In this document: positions 28,131 to 36,812 of the stretch, one piece after another
Layout of the letters: every line of letters starts with the position of its first letter
Position numbering within the stretch: the first letter of the stretch is position 1
Source: Pseudomonas violetae
Lineage (GTDB): Bacteria > Pseudomonadota > Gammaproteobacteria > Pseudomonadales > Pseudomonadaceae
NCBI RefSeq assembly: GCF_023072615.1
Contig: NZ_JAKNRW010000003.1
Location: forward strand, 62,001-126,000
Reading direction: 5' to 3'
Length of the DNA: 64,000 bases
The notes under the pieces: generated by a model
What the model saw: only the letters and a program-made list of their open reading frames with translations
What the model was told of the DNA's origin: nothing
Databases searched by the model: none
Translations under genes and position numbers: made by a program

Positions 28131-29249
28131 TCACATCACCTTGGACGGTTCCCGCGTGCGCTGTTGAGCCTGGGTCTTGGGTGGCGCCCAGTTTTCCGGC
28201 AGGTTGATGTAATCCACCAGTTCCCGCAGGCGTCCGTGATCCCGCGCGTTGAAGGTGAACGCGAGTCGTGCCAGGTGGCTGAATTGTTCGTCGTCGTGTT
28301 CTTCGCCACTATAAACGTGTTGATGGAAATGGTCGCTCAGGCACAGGTCGGCGAACGCTTCCTGCATATGGTCGAGTGCCTGTTCGCTCAGCCTGTGGTT
28401 CATGCGAATGATGAACTGATGCTTGAGCCAGCGACTGGAGTGAAAGTTGCTGTAGAACTGGTTGATCTGCTCCACCGCTTCTTCGGCACTGTATACCAGG
28501 CTGACGAGCTTCATGTCGGTGGGAAGGATGTAACGATTTTGTTCGAGCTGATGGTGGATGAAATCCAGCGCACCCTGCCAGAAAGTGCCGCCAGGAGCAT
28601 CCAGTAATATCACCGGCACCAGAGGACTTTTACCGGTCTGGATCAATGTCAGTACTTCCAGCGCTTCATCCAGGGTGCCGAACCCCCCAGGGCAGAGTAC
28701 CAACGCATTGGCCTCCTTGACGAAGAACAGCTTGCGCGTGAAGAAGAAGTGAAATGACAGCAGGTTGGCCGTGCCCTGGACAGTCGGATTGGCGTGTTGC
28801 TCGAAGGGCAGGGTGATATTGAATCCAAGGCTGTGTTCAAGGCCGGCGCCCTCGTGGGCTGCCGCCATTATTCCGCCTCCGGCACCCGTGATCACCATCA
28901 GGTCTGAACGCGCCAGAGCAGCGCCCAGCTCTCGGGCGAGACCATAGAGGGGATGTTCGACAGGCGTACGTGCAGAGCCGTAAACCGTGACTTTGCGTCG
29001 ACCCTTGAACTGTTCCAGTACGCGAAAGGCGTGTTCCAGTTCGCGCAGGGCCTGCAGGGTAATCTTGGCGTTCCAGCGATTGTGGTCTTCCTGTGCCATG
29101 CGCAGCACGGTGAGGATCATGTCACGGTAGATCGGGGTGTTCGGGCTGGCAGGGGAAACCAGGTTGAGTAGTTCGTCGACCTTGCTGGTGAGGTCGTGGC
29201 CGCTTTCTGCAAAATGACGGCTAAGGAGGTCATTCGGTTGGTAAGGCAT
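28131..29249 (-). CDS. LOG-family (Lonely guy-like) nucleotide phosphoribohydrolase
   Basis: A 372-residue protein with a Rossmann-type LOG core. GAGGGIMAAAHEGA and PGGFGTLDEAL are the two hallmark motifs of enzymes that cleave nucleoside monophosphates to base and ribose 5-phosphate. It is much longer than plant-type LOG (about 200 residues), with extra N- and C-terminal helical regions, so it is nearer the PpnN/YgdH style. The substrate is not determinable from sequence. It converges on recX in the recA region. Confidence 0.85.
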   Translation of the reverse strand: MPYQPNDLLSRHFAESGHDLTSKVDELLNLVSPASPNTPIYRDMILTVLRMAQEDHNRWNAKITLQALRELEHAFRVLEQFKGRRKVTVYGSARTPVEHPLYGLARELGAALARSDLMVITGAGGGIMAAAHEGAGLEHSLGFNITLPFEQHANPTVQGTANLLSFHFFFTRKLFFVKEANALVLCPGGFGTLDEALEVLTLIQTGKSPLVPVILLDAPGGTFWQGALDFIHHQLEQNRYILPTDMKLVSLVYSAEEAVEQINQFYSNFHSSRWLKHQFIIRMNHRLSEQALDHMQEAFADLCLSDHFHQHVYSGEEHDDEQFSHLARLAFTFNARDHGRLRELVDYINLPENWAPPKTQAQQRTREPSKVM

Positions 29250-29617
29250 TCAACTTCTCCTTGCGTGCGGGCTCTGGTTTTTTTCGGTGGATGAAAAAAA
29301 CGTTCGCAACATCAAAATCCATAACGGGCGGCTCCTTCCCGACCCTCAAATATAATGGTGTTTACTCTAAATCTAGTCCTTGGCGATGATTTGCGCAGGC
29401 TTGATCATTGCGCCGCAAAGTCTTTCCTGGCAATCGCTTATTAACGATTTCAGAAGTGATTTCGCCACTCGTCTGAACCTGGTCCAAGAGTTCTGCGCTC
29501 TGATGTACTTACTTACAGGCGTGACGCGACCGTTTTGCGCAAGGGCAAGATGCACGGTACGGTTAACTCAAAGGATTTCGCGCAGTCGGGGCGAAAGAGG
29601 CAGGGAGGCGGGAAGCT
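29250..29617. other. Gene-free stretch upstream of two divergent genes
   Basis: About 370 bp with only short, non-conserved-looking frames on either strand. An exact TATAAT lies at 29351-29356, but with no good -35 partner. I see no tRNA or terminator. It probably holds promoters for the LOG-family gene and the small ORF at 29618; an undetected small RNA cannot be excluded. Confidence 0.4.
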
Positions 29618-29812
29618 ATGGTCAGGGTCATTCTGGAAATCGATATGCCACTGTATCGATTGCTGAAGGTATCAGCCGAGACCAATCGTTTGAGTCTCGA
29701 TGAAGAATGTTGTCGACGTTTAGCAGGTGGTGAGCGTCGTTCGTGTTACTTGCAGGCGCTTGTAGCGGAATTGCGCGCCGAAGACGAACAGCGGCGCGCC
29801 AATCCCCGATAA
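29618..29812 (+). CDS. Small protein of unknown function (64 aa)
   Basis: A strong GGAGGCGGGAAG ribosome site precedes the ATG, and codon use looks like that of its neighbours. The protein begins VRVILEIDMPLYRLL, then a helical segment rich in Arg, Glu and Leu (LSLDEECCRRL) and ends ANPR. It has two adjacent Cys and one later Cys. The N-terminal strand plus helices faintly recalls ribbon-helix-helix proteins, but that is not a firm match. It converges on the PA3611-like gene with no gap. Confidence 0.65.
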   Translation: MVRVILEIDMPLYRLLKVSAETNRLSLDEECCRRLAGGERRSCYLQALVAELRAEDEQRRANPR

Positions 29813-30235
29813 TCACTTTTTCTTCTGGTTCACTTTCGGGCAATCCGATTCCTGGAAACGCTCGCTGGCGACCGGACGATTGCTCTTAACCTCGGTGAAT
29901 TCGTAACGCATGATCGCGCCTTTGGCCATCAACTTGCGAAAACCCGGGTTGTTGCAGACGGTGGAGCCAAGCTGGAAATAAACAGCCTTCGGATCGGCGC
30001 GCATCTTGTCGGCGTGGGTGCTCTGTACGCTCAGGTGGTTGATCAGCTCTTTGCCTTCAACGGTATAACCCTGATCGAGAATGTCTTCATTGATTGCCCG
30101 CGGAGTGCCGACGCTGCTTTGAGCAGCAACGTTTTGCAGCATTTTGCTCAGTTCCATGTCTTTCAAGGAAGCAGCCTGGGCGTTGAAGGACGACGCCAGC
30201 AAAATGGCAGCGGTAGGAACGATAAAGCGCAGCAT
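29813..30235 (-). CDS. Secreted protein of the PA3611 (QSregVF) family
   Basis: A 140-residue exported protein: signal peptide about 1-21 (LLASSFNAQA, cleavage before AS). The mature part has two cysteines (STVCNNPGF and ESDCPK), likely disulfide-linked, and a Lys-rich end. I match it to the P. aeruginosa PA3611-type family (called quorum-sensing-regulated virulence factor in databases) from length, layout and its place near recX-region genes; the biochemical role is unknown. Confidence 0.65.
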   Translation of the reverse strand: MLRFIVPTAAILLASSFNAQAASLKDMELSKMLQNVAAQSSVGTPRAINEDILDQGYTVEGKELINHLSVQSTHADKMRADPKAVYFQLGSTVCNNPGFRKLMAKGAIMRYEFTEVKSNRPVASERFQESDCPKVNQKKK

Positions 30236-30368
30236 GAAACTCTCCTGGTTCAGTGACTGGTGGTTCGACCCGTCACATGACTGTGCGTTCAGTGGCGGAG
30301 AATTATAGGGGACGAGACCTGGACGGTACAGGTTTGCTCGGGCTGCTCTGATAAACTGCTACTACTTT

Positions 30369-31154
30369 ATGCCCTGCCGAGTGTTGTTCGTGTCGATAAT
30401 TCCTTCTGCCCCCCCCTTTGCTGCGAATGCCGTTGCCCGTTTGCGCGATCAGCGTGAGGAGGAGGGCATCAAGCCGATTCAGGCCCGTGGTTGGAGGGCC
30501 GCCCGCTGCCGTGCCTGTCGCGTGATCGAAAGCCATTGCCTGTGTGCTTGGCGCCCGCAGGTCGACGCGCGGTCCGGTGTGTGCCTGATCATGACTAACA
30601 AGGAAGTGTTCAAGCCGAGCAACACCGGGTGGCTGATTGCCGATGTCGTGCGCGACAACCATGCATTTATCTGGTCCCGGACCGAAGTGGATCAACAACT
30701 GCTGGCGCTGCTGGCCGACCCGCAGTGGCAGCCGTACTTGGTGTTTCCGGGGGAGTACGTCAAGCCCGAGCGAGTGACCAGCCAGGTAGCTGCGGATAGC
30801 GCCAGGCGGCCGTTGTTTATTCTGCTGGACGCCACCTGGACCGAAGCGCGGAAGATTTTCCGTAAAAGCCCTTACTTCGATGCGCTGCCGATCCTGAGCC
30901 TGTTGCCTGAAAAGCTTTCGCGGTATCGACTGCGCCGGTCGACCCGCAGCGAGCATCTGTGCACGGCCGAAGTCGCGGCGCTGTGCCTTGACCTCGCAGG
31001 GGATGTCGAGGCTGCATCGGCACTGGATGCTTATTTTGATGTGTTCAGCCAGCACTACCTTGATGCCAAGCACCAGCTGGACATGAATGTGTCTACTCCC
31101 GCACACGCCGAGCTGATGCCCTTTGTGCAGAGCGGCACAGCGGCCTTGTGTTGA
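30369..31154 (+). CDS. tapT: DTW-domain tRNA-uridine aminocarboxypropyltransferase
   Basis: A 261-residue DTW-domain protein of the YfiP/TapT type, which uses SAM to add the acp3 group to U47 of tRNA variable loops. The N-terminal zinc-like cluster has RCRACRVIESHCLC near residue 40, and the namesake motif is DATWTEARKIF near residue 155, followed by a SRYRLR-like segment. The start is uncertain: ATG at 30369 has no clear ribosome site, and in-frame GTG codons follow within 12 codons. Confidence 0.8.
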   Translation: MPCRVLFVSIIPSAPPFAANAVARLRDQREEEGIKPIQARGWRAARCRACRVIESHCLCAWRPQVDARSGVCLIMTNKEVFKPSNTGWLIADVVRDNHAFIWSRTEVDQQLLALLADPQWQPYLVFPGEYVKPERVTSQVAADSARRPLFILLDATWTEARKIFRKSPYFDALPILSLLPEKLSRYRLRRSTRSEHLCTAEVAALCLDLAGDVEAASALDAYFDVFSQHYLDAKHQLDMNVSTPAHAELMPFVQSGTAALC

Positions 31155-31351
31155 TTGTCGCCCATACTGTAAAGATCTGTACTGGCCATGTACCTTGACC
31201 ACCTCGGCTTCGCTGGGCATGCTTGGCGCCGATTGGGGCGCGGCCAAGGTTTGAAACGCCGTTTTATCTTGTAATTGGTGTTGAACGTGCCCTGTTGGTG
31301 CAGCTCTGTGGCTGTACCTCGAGTTGTTTGAAAAACAGGATCATTTGAAAA

Positions 31352-32002
31352 ATGGCCACATACGAAATCCTGATTGCCGATGACCACCCACTTTTTCGTA
31401 GCGCATTGCATCAGGCGTTGACTCTTGGCCTCGGCCCCGAAGTTCGGCTGGTGGAGGTGGCGAGCATTGCTGAGTTGGAGACACGGTTGGACGAAAAGTC
31501 CGACTGGGATTTGGTCCTGCTCGACTTGAACATGCCTGGCGCTTACGGATTTTCCGGCCTGGTGCTGTTGCGTGGGCAATATCCACAGATCCCGGTGGTG
31601 ATGGTATCGGCCCAGGAAGAGGCCTCGATCATGGTCAAGTCTCGTGAGTTCGGGGCCAGTGGCTTCATTCCAAAGTCCAGCGACCTGAGTGTCATTCAAA
31701 AGGCCGTCAGGGCGGTATTGGACGGCGATGTGTTTTGGCCCCCGCAAGCCTTCGAAGCGGTCAGCGTTTCCGATGAGGCCAAGGCAGCGAGTGAGGGCCT
31801 GGCAAGTCTCACACCCCAGCAGTTCCGTGTGTTAACCATGGTTTGTGAGGGCTTGCTGAACAAGCAGATCGCTTATGAACTGAGCGTCTCTGAAGCCACC
31901 ATCAAGGCCCATGTAACCGCCATCTTTCGCAAACTGAATGTACGTACTCGCACCCAGGCGGCGTTGCTCTTGCAACAACTTGAGTCAATTTCGAGCCATT
32001 AA
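31352..32002 (+). CDS. erdR: LuxR-type response regulator ErdR
   Basis: A 216-residue two-component response regulator. The receiver domain has Asp10-Asp11 (IADDHP), phospho-acceptor Asp58 (LLDLNMPG) and the Lys of FIPKSS. The C-terminal LuxR helix-turn-helix begins near residue 150 (LTPQQFRVL, LSVSEATIKAHV). It sits just before dgkA, as ErdR (PA3604) does in P. aeruginosa, where it controls acetate and ethanol use genes with sensor MxtR/CrbS. The sensor kinase is not in the window. Assignment is by synteny and overall similarity. Confidence 0.8.
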   Translation: MATYEILIADDHPLFRSALHQALTLGLGPEVRLVEVASIAELETRLDEKSDWDLVLLDLNMPGAYGFSGLVLLRGQYPQIPVVMVSAQEEASIMVKSREFGASGFIPKSSDLSVIQKAVRAVLDGDVFWPPQAFEAVSVSDEAKAASEGLASLTPQQFRVLTMVCEGLLNKQIAYELSVSEATIKAHVTAIFRKLNVRTRTQAALLLQQLESISSH

Positions 32003-32077
32003 GCCCGGCAGGTTCACGCTTTTTTGACTTCCACTGGTCTAGCTTTCCCACTCCTTTTTGGTGCAGTTACTTACTCT

Positions 32078-32440
32078 ATGTCTCCTTTCAAAGGCCAGAC
32101 CGGCCTCAAACGCATCCTCAATGCTTCGGGTTATTCACTGGATGGACTGCGCGCCGCCTTCACCGGCGAGGCCGCTTTCCGTCAGTTGGTGTTGCTCAAC
32201 GTCATTCTGGTACCGCTGTCGTTCTTTTTGAATGTCAGCCGGGTGGAACAGGCGTTGTTGATCGCCGTTTGCCTGCTGGCCCTGATCGTCGAGCTGCTCA
32301 ATTCCGCCGTGGAAGCGGCCATTGACCGCATTTCCCTCGAATTGCACCCATTGTCCAAGAATGCCAAGGACATGGGCAGCGCCGCCCAGTTCGTGGCACT
32401 GACCATGATCGCGCTGGTCTGGGCAGTGATCCTGCTTTAA
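32078..32440 (+). CDS. dgkA: Diacylglycerol kinase (prokaryotic type)
   Basis: A 120-residue trimeric inner membrane kinase that rephosphorylates diacylglycerol. Three hydrophobic helices are visible (about residues 38-52, 58-74, 98-119). The catalytic signature VELLNSAVEAAIDR is near residue 68 and the C-terminal KDMGSAAQF is in place. The ATG at 32078 (MSPFKGQTGLKRI) is chosen over an upstream start. Its stop overlaps the convergent finR gene. Confidence 0.95.
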   Translation: MSPFKGQTGLKRILNASGYSLDGLRAAFTGEAAFRQLVLLNVILVPLSFFLNVSRVEQALLIAVCLLALIVELLNSAVEAAIDRISLELHPLSKNAKDMGSAAQFVALTMIALVWAVILL

Positions 32441-33363
32441 GCGATGGTGGGCAGGACGATCTCGTCGCTGCGCTGAACCCCAGCGGTGAAAGCGCGGCAC
32501 AGGTCCAGGAATTCGCGCATCGCCGAGGTCTGGTATTTCTGTTTATGCCAGATGAAATAGAACTGTCGCGCCAGGTCCAGATCTGGCGTCTCCACCGCTA
32601 CCAGGCTACCGCGCCGGAATGCATCGCGCAGTGCCAGGCGCGAGATGCAGCCAATCCCCAGACCTGACTCGACCGCGCGCTTGATCGCTTCGGTGTGTTC
32701 CAGCTCCAGGCGAATATTCAGCGCGCTTCGATGGTGTCGCATAGCTTGGTCAAACGTCAGGCGCGTGCCGGAACCCTGTTCCCTCAGAATCCAGGCCTCT
32801 TGAGAAAGCTCGTCGATACTCGCCGTGCCGCGCAGGGCCAAAGGATGCTGCGGCGCACAGAACACCACCAACTCATCCTCGACCCAGCTCTGCACTTCGA
32901 TGTCCGGATGGCTGCAGTCGCCTTCGATTAGACCCAGGTCAATTTCATAGTGCGCGACTTGTTGCACAATGTTGGCAGTATTCTGCACGTGCAGCTTTAC
33001 TTGGCTTTCCGGATGGCGCTGCATAAAGCTGCCGATCAGCAGGGTGGCCAGGTAATTGCCGATGGTGAGGGTTGCGCCGACTGCCAGGGAGCCGAAACCG
33101 GACTTGCCGTTGAGCAGGTCTTCGATTTCCTTGGCCTGATCAAGCAGCGCGACGGCCTGGGGCAACAGCTGTTTACCCAGGGCGTTGAGGCTCAACCGTT
33201 TACCTGCGCGGTCGAAAAGCTGGCAGCTGGACTGGCGCTCCAGTTCGGTGATCGAAGTGCTTGCCGCCGATTGTGAGAGGTTGAGCAGTCCCGCAGCGCG
33301 GGATACGCTCTCCTGCTGGGCGACAGCGACGAAGACTTGCAGTTGACGGAGAGTAAATCGCAT
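32437..33363 (-). CDS. finR: LysR-family regulator FinR
   Basis: A 308-residue LysR protein with helix-turn-helix at about residues 15-45 (SVSRAAGLLNLSQSAASTSI). It is divergent from fpr with 122 bp between, the arrangement known for FinR in P. putida and P. aeruginosa, where it activates fpr under superoxide stress. The ATG at 33363 (MRFTLRQLQVFV) is the usual LysR start; upstream in-frame sequence is intergenic. Its 3' end overlaps dgkA by 4 nt on the opposite strand. Confidence 0.85.
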   Translation of the reverse strand: MRFTLRQLQVFVAVAQQESVSRAAGLLNLSQSAASTSITELERQSSCQLFDRAGKRLSLNALGKQLLPQAVALLDQAKEIEDLLNGKSGFGSLAVGATLTIGNYLATLLIGSFMQRHPESQVKLHVQNTANIVQQVAHYEIDLGLIEGDCSHPDIEVQSWVEDELVVFCAPQHPLALRGTASIDELSQEAWILREQGSGTRLTFDQAMRHHRSALNIRLELEHTEAIKRAVESGLGIGCISRLALRDAFRRGSLVAVETPDLDLARQFYFIWHKQKYQTSAMREFLDLCRAFTAGVQRSDEIVLPTIA

Positions 33364-33375
33364 ATCTATATAACC

Positions 33376-33388
33376 GATAACCCTTATC
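33376..33388. promoter_or_regulatory. Candidate FinR operator
   Basis: GATAA-CCC-TTATC is a perfect 13-bp palindrome in the finR-fpr gap, 12 bp from the finR start. Its T/A spacing is compatible with LysR recognition. Assignment is inference from location. Confidence 0.4.
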
Positions 33389-33485
33389 TTAATAATCCAT
33401 TTAACAGATATTGTCGCTGCGATTAGAATGCGATGCAATTGCGCACATCACAGGCGCAGGCAAAATCTCCAGGAGTCCCACGTAC

Positions 33486-34265
33486 ATGAGCAACATGAAC
33501 CACGAGCGTGTCCTCAGTGTTCATCACTGGAACGACACTCTGTTCAGCTTCAAGTGCACCCGCGACCCGGGTCTGCGCTTCGAGAACGGTCAGTTCGTGA
33601 TGATCGGCCTGCAACAGCCCAACGGCCGGCCGCTCATGCGCGCTTACTCGATCGCCAGCCCGAATTGGGAAGAGCATCTCGAGTTTTTCAGCATCAAGGT
33701 GCCTGATGGTCCGCTGACTTCCCAGTTGCAGCACTTGAAGGAAGGCGACGAGATCATCATCAGCAAGAAGCCTACCGGCACGCTGGTACTGGACGACCTG
33801 AAACCTGGTAAACACCTTTACTTGCTCAGCACTGGTACTGGTCTGGCGCCATTCATGAGCGTCATCCAGGATCCGGAAACCTACGAGCGTTTCGAAAAAG
33901 TGATCCTGTGCCACGGCGTGCGTTACGTCAACGAAGTTGCTTACCGCGAATTCATCACCGAGCATTTGCCGCAGAACGAGTTTTTCGGCGATGCCCTGCG
34001 TGACAAGTTGATCTACTACCCGACGGTCACCCGCGAGCCGTTCGAGAACGAAGGTCGCCTGACCGACCTGATGCGCAGCGGCAAGCTGTTCAGCGATATC
34101 GGCCTGCCACCGATCAACCCGCAGGACGACCGCGCCATGCTGTGTGGCAGCCCGAGCATGCTCGACGAGACTAGCGAAGTGTTGAACAGCTTCGGCCTGA
34201 AAGTTTCGCCACGGATGCGTGAGCCGGGTGATTACCTGATCGAGCGTGCGTTCGTCGAAAAATAA
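33486..34265 (+). CDS. fpr: Ferredoxin-NADP reductase
   Basis: A 259-residue FAD enzyme exchanging electrons between NADPH and ferredoxin or flavodoxin; part of the oxidative stress response. The FAD motif RAYSIASP is near residue 51 and the NADP-binding segment STGTGLAPFMS near residue 115. The start at 33486 (MSNMNHERVLSV) follows AGGAGTCC. Control by divergent finR is likely. fdxA in the same window encodes a possible electron partner. Confidence 0.95.
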   Translation: MSNMNHERVLSVHHWNDTLFSFKCTRDPGLRFENGQFVMIGLQQPNGRPLMRAYSIASPNWEEHLEFFSIKVPDGPLTSQLQHLKEGDEIIISKKPTGTLVLDDLKPGKHLYLLSTGTGLAPFMSVIQDPETYERFEKVILCHGVRYVNEVAYREFITEHLPQNEFFGDALRDKLIYYPTVTREPFENEGRLTDLMRSGKLFSDIGLPPINPQDDRAMLCGSPSMLDETSEVLNSFGLKVSPRMREPGDYLIERAFVEK

Positions 34266-34282
34266 GCAATTCGCAGCACTAG

Positions 34283-34321
34283 AATGCCCCCATCGCCTGC
34301 TCAGGCAATGGGGGCATTTTT
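34283..34321 (+). terminator. Terminator of fpr
   Basis: AATGCCCCCAT / ATGGGGGCATTTTT with an inner GCCT / AGGC pair: a long stem followed by five T. Confidence 0.9.
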
Positions 34322-34358
34322 ATGTCCGATATATTTCAGGTAGTAGCTGCCGAAGGTT

Positions 34359-34412
34359 GCGATCTTTTGATCTTGAAATTCGGGAAAGAAGATCAAGGTC
34401 AAAAGATTGCAG
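34359..34412. repeat. GATCGCAG-type intergenic palindrome
   Basis: GCGATCTTTTGATCTTGA on the left and GATCAAGGTCAAAAGATTGC on the right are imperfect inverted copies. Related hairpins occur at 13788, 53987 and 58756 in this window. Confidence 0.5.
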
Positions 34413-34425
34413 TCTTCGCCAGCTC

Positions 34426-35127
34426 CTACAAGTTGGATACGGAAACGACTTCGAGCACGCGGATCACGCCCGCTTCGGGGTAATGCCAGCGCACATCCAC
34501 ATCCCAGAACTGCGCGCCATATTCACGTTCTGGCGCAGGTGTCTGGTACGCCGGGCGTGGATCTTGCGCGAGACACTGTTCGATAAGCTCGACCAGGGGT
34601 TCCTCAAGCCGCTGAGCGTGGCCTTGGGCCTGCTGCAGCGCCGAATCCTTCCACTGCACGGGAATCAACTGCGGCGCAGCGCTGGCGATGCTGTTGGAGG
34701 CGGTGTCGATGATGTCGGCGTAAGGCACGTAAGGTTTTATGTCCAGGATCGGCGTGCCATCGAGCAAATCGATGCCGGATATCCACAGGCGATTGGCTTC
34801 GACTTTGTCCAGCCTGACGACTGACTGGCCAATGCCATTGGGACGATGTGTTGCGCGAGTGGCGAATACTCCCATGGATTTGTTGCCGCCGAGGCGAGGC
34901 GGGCGGACTTTCAGTCGTGGCTTGTCTTCCAGCGCCTGGTGAAACAGGAACAGCAGCCACACATGGCTGACCTGCTCCAGGCCCTGTACGGCATCGCCCT
35001 GATCAAATGGCGCGACTAACTCCAGTACGCCGCGTGCGGCGGGAGCCAGCTGGGGTTGGCGCGGGATGGCGAACTTTTCCTTGAAGCAGGAGCGCACGAA
35101 GCCGATAGGGGAAACGCTGTAGGTCAT
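34426..35127 (-). CDS. trmO: tRNA (N6-threonylcarbamoyladenosine(37)-N6)-methyltransferase TrmO
   Basis: A 233-residue TrmO/TsaA-family (YaeB, VirR) beta-barrel methyltransferase that converts t6A37 to m6t6A in tRNA-Thr. Signatures include PIGFVRSCFKEKFAIPRQ at the N terminus, HVWLLFLFH near residue 55, and ATRATHRPNGIGQS near residue 88. It stands alone between intergenic repeats. Confidence 0.9.
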   Translation of the reverse strand: MTYSVSPIGFVRSCFKEKFAIPRQPQLAPAARGVLELVAPFDQGDAVQGLEQVSHVWLLFLFHQALEDKPRLKVRPPRLGGNKSMGVFATRATHRPNGIGQSVVRLDKVEANRLWISGIDLLDGTPILDIKPYVPYADIIDTASNSIASAAPQLIPVQWKDSALQQAQGHAQRLEEPLVELIEQCLAQDPRPAYQTPAPEREYGAQFWDVDVRWHYPEAGVIRVLEVVSVSNL

Positions 35128-35203
35128 GGAGTGGAGTCAAGGCGGAGTTGGGGTGGGCATGATAACCCGATCGCCCCTGAAATCGGTGTTGACCGGTAGG
35201 GAG

Positions 35204-35298
35204 CCTTCGCGAGCAAGCCCGCTCCCGCAGGGTTCTAGAGCGAACACTAGTTTTGTGTACGCCACAGAACCTGTGGGAGGGGGCTTGCTCGCGAAAGC
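35204..35298. repeat. REP doublet between trmO and rhlG
   Basis: CTTCGCGAGCAAGCCCGCTC and, inverted, GGGGGCTTGCTCGCGAAAG with CCGCAGG / CTGTGGG ends, spaced by about 40 nt. Same REP subfamily as at 7004 and 47928. Confidence 0.9.
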
Positions 35299-35311
35299 CG
35301 CGTCGCCGATT

Positions 35312-36082
35312 TCAGAGACTGAACCCGCCATCAAGAGGAATGATATTGCCCGTCATATAAGCCCCCGCCGTGCTCGCCAGGCTGATCGCCAATGCCGCCA
35401 TTTCTTCCTCCCGACCCCAGCGCTTCATCGGAATCAACGCCGTATCCTCGGCCAGTGCCTGCTCATCATTGCCAATATGCTGGGTCATTTTGCTTGGGAA
35501 ACGGCCCGGAGCGATCACGTTGACGTTGATGTGCTGGCTTACCAACTCCCGGGCGAGAATCCGCGACAGTTGATGGAGGGCCGCCTTGCTCGGTCCATAG
35601 GCATAAGCTTGTTCACCGAATGAGGAAATCGCGGCTACCGAGCCAATGTTGATGATCCGTGCCGGGCTCGCTGCCGAGCCCGCCTTGCGCAGCAGTGGCA
35701 GGAATTGCTGGATGCAGTTGAACACCGAGGTCACGTTGAGCTGCATGACCTTTTCCCAGCCCTTGATCGGGTAGCTTTCCAGCGGCGCGCCCCAGGTGGT
35801 GCCGGCGTTGTTCACCAGAATGTCGAGATGCGTGAGCTGTTCGCCCAGGCGTTTGGCCAGTTGCAGTACGCCTTCTTCGGTGGCCAGGTTGGCTGCCACG
35901 CCATGGCAATGACCGAAGGCGCTCAATTCGTCAGCCGTTTGCTGGCAGGCTTCGGCATCCCGTGCGCAGACGTACACGGTCGCGCCGGCCTCGACGTAGG
36001 CCTTGGCGATCATTTTGCCGATACCACGGGTGCCGCCGGTCACCAGCGCGGTGCGGCCTTGCAGGGAGAAGTAGGGGGGCAT
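35312..36082 (-). CDS. rhlG: Short-chain dehydrogenase, RhlG-like
   Basis: A 256-residue NADP-dependent SDR. The cofactor motif TGGTRGIG is at residues 15-22, NNAG near residue 89, and the Ser-Tyr-Lys triad is in IGSVAAIS and YGPSKAAL. The N terminus PYFSLQGRTALVTGG and the C terminus AYMTGNIIPLDGG closely resemble RhlG of P. aeruginosa, a beta-ketoacyl reductase first linked to rhamnolipid precursor supply. No rhl biosynthesis genes are nearby, so a general role in 3-hydroxyacyl metabolism is as likely. Confidence 0.8.
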   Translation of the reverse strand: MPPYFSLQGRTALVTGGTRGIGKMIAKAYVEAGATVYVCARDAEACQQTADELSAFGHCHGVAANLATEEGVLQLAKRLGEQLTHLDILVNNAGTTWGAPLESYPIKGWEKVMQLNVTSVFNCIQQFLPLLRKAGSAASPARIINIGSVAAISSFGEQAYAYGPSKAALHQLSRILARELVSQHINVNVIAPGRFPSKMTQHIGNDEQALAEDTALIPMKRWGREEEMAALAISLASTAGAYMTGNIIPLDGGFSL

Positions 36083-36184
36083 GGCGAATCCTGAGGGCTG
36101 AGGGTCAGTACACCCTAGACGTCAGCTGCGGGAAGCAGAGCCATTATTTTTGCGCGGAATGGGGGGGCATATAGAACGACCATT

Positions 36185-36255
36185 GTAGGAGTCGGCTTGG
36201 TCGCGATGGCGTTTGTCGAAACGCCATCGTGCGCGAGCAAGCTATGCTCCCACAG
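36185..36255. repeat. REP-like doublet with a perfect inner hairpin
   Basis: GTAGGAGTCGGCTTGGTCGC and GCGCGAGCAAGCTATGCTCCCAC flank the perfect 10-bp stem GATGGCGTTT-GTCG-AAACGCCATC (36205-36228). Confidence 0.7.
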
Positions 36256-36268
36256 GCACCCATCGCGA

Positions 36269-36739
36269 TTACTGCGGGCGAACGCGCAGGGTCAGGCCCT
36301 TGAGGAAGTTGCGCAGCAATTGGTCGCCGCACGTGCGGTAGTTGGTGTGGCCGAACTTGCGAAACAGCGCGCTCAGCTCGGGCTTGGACACCGGGAATTC
36401 GGCAGCCTTGAGGATGGCGTGCATGTCGTCTTCCTTCAGCTCGAAGGCCACACGCAGTTTCTTCAGGATGATGTTGTTGGTCACCGGTGTTTCGATCGGC
36501 TGCGGAGGACGGCTGTCGTCCTTGCCGCGCTTGAAAATCACCAGGCCATCGAGGAAATGCGCCATGACTTCATCCGGGCAACGAACGAAGCCTTCTTCGT
36601 CTTCCTCTTTTTTGTCGAGGTAGGTCAGCAAATCTTCCAGGCTGACGTCCATGCCGCCGAGCTTGATAATCTCGATGACTTTCTTGTCGCTGATGTCGAG
36701 CATGTAGCGCACGCTGCGCAGTACGTCATTGTGGATCAT
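36269..36739 (-). CDS. DUF1456 (YehS-like) protein
   Basis: A 156-residue cytosolic protein with two copies of the DUF1456 helical module: residues about 1-65 (MIHNDVLRSVRYML, FLDGLVIFKRG) and 85-155 (TNNIILKKLRVAFEL, LRNFLKGLTL). YehS of E. coli is the named relative; its function is unknown. It follows the pseudouridine synthase gene in the same direction with a 73-bp gap. Confidence 0.85.
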   Translation of the reverse strand: MIHNDVLRSVRYMLDISDKKVIEIIKLGGMDVSLEDLLTYLDKKEEDEEGFVRCPDEVMAHFLDGLVIFKRGKDDSRPPQPIETPVTNNIILKKLRVAFELKEDDMHAILKAAEFPVSKPELSALFRKFGHTNYRTCGDQLLRNFLKGLTLRVRPQ

Positions 36740-36812
36740 GGTGTGCAGTCCTGATATTCAGCAGTGGGCGCCGCTCATCGCGGCGCCAAAATGTAGGGCG
36801 GCGTGAGAAGCC

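Noticed and set aside
29373..29703. Frames of 60 and 107 codons in the gene-free stretch before the small ORF
   Set aside because: No ribosome site, odd composition, and the longer one overlaps the better supported ORF at 29618.
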